Assembly: GCF_002234675.1 (NCBI RefSeq)
Contig: NC_019859.2
Location: forward strand, 13,717,483 to 13,781,482
Source of the DNA: Oryzias latipes
Taxonomy: Eukaryota > Chordata > Actinopteri > Beloniformes > Adrianichthyidae
Length of the DNA stretch: 64,000 nt
Direction of reading: 5' to 3'
The notes under the pieces are model-generated. The model saw only the letters and a program-made list of their open reading frames with translations, had not been told where the DNA came from and searched no databases. Each line of letters begins with the position of its first letter. The first letter of the stretch is position 1. Both the position numbers and the translations under genes were made by a program. Below, one piece after another: positions 24,110 through 64,000 of the stretch.

Positions 24110-24815
24110 TGCAAACGCCGAACGGCATCTGTCTTATGACTAAAAGGCAGCAGTTTCCAATTGTTTTTGCAAATAGGGGCACATTTTGTGTAGACAAATG
24201 ATTGAAGGCCAACCATTCAGCCTGCAGTCTTTGAACCCTTATAGTAACATTACATGCAAATGAAATATTTAAAGAAAATATTTTTGTAATATAATATTAT
24301 ATTATTGTGGGATCTTTTTCATTTACTCACATAGAACAGAATTATACCTAAAAACATTTTTTCCATTTTTTACAAAATTACTGTAAATTTCATATTTGAA
24401 GACCAGAAATAAACTAAAGAAAAAGTCTGTCTGGAAAAAATAAACAAACTTTTGTCAAAATTCAATCTAGGTTCATATTATATGGTATACATTTTATTTA
24501 AAATTAACGTCTAAATGTAAATTGAGTGAACAGGAAAATAAGCACAAACCATTATGATTTTGATCACAGAAATAGATAAATGTGTTCTTCATGTTGTTAT
24601 CACACGTTTACATCGGCTGGTAACAGAATTTAGCCGTTCACAATCAAGAAATCGTAGTTCTTAGAAGGTGCTTGGGACCACATTGATTTTAAGACAGGAG
24701 CCTGCAAGCTCGTAGAAATTTGAATGTGGGCCCCATTTGGCCCAAGAGCCGCACTTTGGACATGCCTGCTTTAAAAAGTCGAGCACAAAGACACATTAGG
24801 TAAAGGAAGACAGAC
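24110..24815. other. Intergenic between convergent serping1 and doc2, with hAT-like ends
   Basis: At about 24150-24180 a CAGTTTCCAATTG...GGGGCACA stretch resembles a decayed hAT end. At 24715-24770 the minus strand reads TGTCCAAAGTGCGGCTCTTG, a familiar hAT terminus of fish and mammals. No gene is seen. Confidence 0.4.
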
Positions 24816-24833
24816 GGCCACTGATAGCTTCAG

Positions 24834-24839
24834 TTTATT
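24834..24839 (-). promoter_or_regulatory. Candidate doc2 polyadenylation signal
   Basis: Minus-strand AATAAA about 2.3 kb past the doc2 stop codon at 27157-27159. If used, 24815-27156 is a long 3' UTR. That stretch has no other recognised gene or repeat, which fits. Confidence 0.45.
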
Positions 24840-27156
24840 TTGCAAAGTAGTGACACGAGCCAGCCACAGGATGGCAGCCATACTGTGGGAATCGACACGG
24901 ACAATGAACACACAGGGACAGCTATCATGACTCCCCCCCCCATCTCGCTCCCCATGTCAGCCCTCCCGCTGCATCATCACCACTTACGCTGATTTAAGGA
25001 AGACGTCTCAAAGTCTGTGACAGTAAAGGTTTTGTTTGTCAAAGCAAGACATTGCTTTCATAAAGCACAGCAACTGAGCAGAAATACCCTGAATTGTCAT
25101 CTTCACAAAAACAAACACACACAAAAAAAAGCACTTTAAAATCATCAGAATGATGTGCAGAGGCTGCACCCCCTTTTTCATGCAAGCAGAAGGTGATTGC
25201 TAAACATGCAGCGGTATTGCGGATAAATATAAGCCAAATGGGTGGGGGTGGGGGGTGTTAATAGACAAGAATCAGAAAACCTAATGGTAAACAACAGATC
25301 CAGAGACAGAAATGAGCAACCATCCAGCTATAAACAGGAGCTCTATTAGAATGCTGTCATCCAGCAAACAAAAGGGAAAATAACTCGGCAGGTGACCGCC
25401 GATACAAACAACACAAACTTGTTGTTTTGGTTTGATTATCTCACTGCTGACATGTTGGGAGTTCAAATATGCATAGAGAAAGTGCAGAACAAGCCCAACA
25501 TCCTTTTTCCCATCCCCACATTTTAAAGGTTTTTGACGGAAAATATAGTTTAAACCTCTTCAAGCTTTCATGATACCCTTTTTAAAACTTAACCCAGCAC
25601 TGAGGGGTACCATAGCTGCAGTCAAACATTCACAAGGTTATTGAAGGACACAGCAGGATATGAGCAGCTGGATTGATTCAGTAGTTGGAAAGCTCTCAGA
25701 AGTTGGCGGCATAAGTGGGTTTTTGTGTGACTGAGTTCTTCAGACAAACAGATCTGATTAATTTTGTTTTTTGCACACATTTTATGCACAACCTACATCC
25801 AGCTTAATAATTGTGCAACTTGATTTAGTTGAATCTAGATCTAATAGATTTAATTACCCAGTATTTCTAACAGATTAGGAGTAGAGGGATCAACAGAACA
25901 TCAACTACAGCAGCCATTTTCATCCTTTTCAACCTTATTTTGCTTTCTTCTTCTACGTCAAAGTGCAGCCATGCTGTTGATATTTTGGGGACTTTATGTA
26001 TAGACACAAGCAGACTGATAAAATTCATAGTGTTTTCCAAATAAGGATGTAAACCATTGACTTGCAGGAAGAAAATGTTGGATCATTTGTCTGTTGGAGC
26101 AGAACTTGAATCACGTACGGTGTGAACTGCAAATTTTCTTTAATGGAATGGGATTCTGAATTATAAATGGTGCGACAAAGTACAGGAGTGTGCAGTATAT
26201 CCAATCCACTTTGTTCTTTTGTTTGGAATCAAACAATCAAAAGGAGCAGTCAGACGTTGTGGATCAGGACATATTTCCTTGCTGAGATCCCCGCGGGATT
26301 GGGACATGCCACGTTTCTGACAGCCTGAAACACTCCTGAGCCTTGTGGCGGTCGCAAGGAACTTCTTTATAATCTCGTGTCAAACGCTTTTTCACACCTC
26401 AGTAGTTAAGGAGTTGGACATAATAATATTTTTTTTGAACAGGACATGAACAGAATACAGACAAACACAGAACTGCACACACAGAAAAATGTAGGCACTC
26501 ATATTTCACAACCTCTTCAGCCGCACAAACACACATGCTGACAAATTACCGTTCGACAAAAAGGTGGCAGATCACCACAGACCATAAAAAGACAATACTG
26601 AAAAAGTAAAGGTACCAATCCACCAAATGGATCATATTGTGCTTTACAGTATAACATGATGTGCTGTTTTGTATCCGATTGACAGACACTAAAACAGACT
26701 TCTGGACAACATTCCCACTCCTGCAACTACAAGTCACATTATGAGTCACAAGGGTGCACAGCTCGATGACACTCCACGACCTTTGAGCATCTGAGCCTCA
26801 AATCGGCCTATTAGGTGTCAAATTAGGTGAGTATGAGTGACTTCCACAATACGGTGACGTTTTACCACGATTTGTAATGTCAACGCTTTAATGACATTAT
26901 CATTACAATTTTGTTTACCTTGGAAGGAAAATATAGCCAGGTTACAACTAATTATGATTAACATTAGTATATATATTTATACTAATACTTTGTGTTGTCT
27001 TTTTAATTGCACTATAGGATTAAATTTTCTCTTTTTTGTTATTGCATTATTTATCCCTCGTCAGTTCACTGCAATTTGGACTTCATCAACCATCATTCAG
27101 TGAGACAGCTGTGTGTGCGTGTGAGTGTCTTTGTTTGGATCTGCGTTTGGCATCTT

Positions 27157-62900
<35,744 letters not shown>

Positions 62901-63312
62901 TCAAAACAAATAAAGGACACAAAGGATCATAACTATGCGGAATAAATGTGTGGACAAAAAAACCAAGAAAGGACAAAGAAAGACACAAAAAAAAGAGAGC
63001 GGCATCATTTATCTTTGTCCCTCAGGAAATCTCTGACATCTTGCAGATAGAGAGTGAAAGGACGGTGGGCTTGTCTTGCCTCACCTGTTCATGCCTCTGC
63101 CTCTCTGGCTGATAAGAGAGTTGTGCTGACACCAGTCAGACCTCCAAAAGAAGCGCCGTTTCAAATTCAGTGCAACACCACAGCAAAATGATAGAGCAAC
63201 ACATCTGCCTGATAACGTCGAAAATGAGAATCATTTAGCCATTTTTAATTTGGTGCATGTGATTTTGATATTATTTTACTATTTTAACAAATCTATCAAA
63301 CCCCAGTGGAAT

Positions 63313-63922
63313 CTGAAAGTCCCACTCTTATCATGTTTTGATCTATTGTTAAAGTGTCCCCTGTGGTCTTTTAATTATAATTATGCTGTCATTAGTCTAA
63401 ATCAAAAACCTGTGTCGTGTTCTAGGACATAGTTTCTGCAGAGCAGCAGTAGTTCATCAGAAATTCACCTCTGAATTGTGGGCAGGACCGTTGGCACAGT
63501 ACAAGACTTCCCTCACTTCCCATCATCTTACACTCTCTTCCGCTAGCTTACAGCCCCTCACAGCCCCAATTGAACATTAGCGGTGCAACAAAAACGTAAC
63601 AAGTTTGATTCAGATGCAGCTCAGATGCGGAAAATAAAGATGTACACGGATGTACGTGGTCGTCTACAAGTGGTTGAATCAGAATAGAGCAGAGCAGGCA
63701 GCTTGTGGCATGCAGATGTAGGTCGTCACACCTACTAGCTTTGTCAAACCCATTTTTCCAAATGCTCCTGATTTACAATGATTCAAATATAGAAACACTC
63801 AAAAATCTTAATTAAAATTAAAGCTTAATTTTCTGTCTTTATGTCCTCCATCATGACAAAAATTCCACAATAACATGTTAAAAACACAGAAAAACACCAT
63901 TTTTATCAAAGTGGGTCTTTAA
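63313..63922 (+). mobile_element. TTAAAGTCCCACT family, copy I (full length)
   Basis: Starts TGAAAGTCCCACTCTTATCA and ends AAAGTGGGTCTTTAA, the best-preserved pair of inverted termini. Internal order is the same as copy A: GTGGTCTTTTAATTATAATT, GACATAGTTTCTGCAGAGCA, CTAGCTTACAGCCCCTCACA, GATGTACACGGATGTACGTG, ACATGTTAAAAACACAG-like. The protein-like segment is broken by stops. Confidence 0.75.
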
Positions 63923-64000
63923 TGGTTACAGACGCTGACTTTTGGCTGCAGGCTTGATGGTTTAAAACTTAGCAGGATAAAATCTGGGAGGGACAAATGC

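Overview
The window looks like nuclear DNA of a teleost fish. It is AT-rich and intron-rich, with GT-AG splice sites, AATAAA polyadenylation signals, tRNA-derived SINEs, fish-type LINE tails and many small inverted-repeat transposons. The species cannot be fixed from the sequence alone. Five protein-coding genes are readable by joining exons whose translations match known vertebrate families in frame; I know of no coding gene outside them.

Layout: 1-4150 holds cdk2ap2 (+, four coding exons). 4945-8232 holds aip (-, six exons), convergent with cdk2ap2. 9144-14493 holds tmem134 (-, seven exons). 14494-17870 is intergenic and carries a degenerate LINE. 18558-24101 holds serping1 (+, ten coding exons), encoding a C1 inhibitor with two N-terminal immunoglobulin-like domains. 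24834-62849 is the 3' part of a DOC2-type double-C2 gene (-, seven exons seen). The first half of its C2A domain and its N-terminus lie beyond the right edge. Its introns of up to about 15 kb contain most of the mobile DNA.

cdk2ap2, aip and tmem134 are also close neighbours on human 11q13, and a DOC2G locus lies in the same human region, so part of this is an old vertebrate gene neighbourhood with local inversions. The genes do not form one pathway: chromatin/cell-cycle (cdk2ap2), HSP90 co-chaperone (aip), membrane protein of poorly known role (tmem134), complement/contact-system protease inhibitor (serping1) and Ca2+-regulated exocytosis (doc2).

The most interesting unexplained structure is a dispersed family of about 600 bp with termini TTAAAGTCCCACT / AGTGGGTCTTTAA. 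There are about nine copies here, all in introns. They carry a recurrent protein-like segment (IQPYSFEPDASSD type), and two copies carry an internal 31-bp minisatellite. Other repeats are a 212-bp TTAA-flanked MITE (three copies), a SINE split by a LINE plus a 270-bp TATC microsatellite, and a possible element with long imperfect inverted repeats at 30390-31072. All exon limits are read by eye from splice signals, frame continuity and remembered family sequences.
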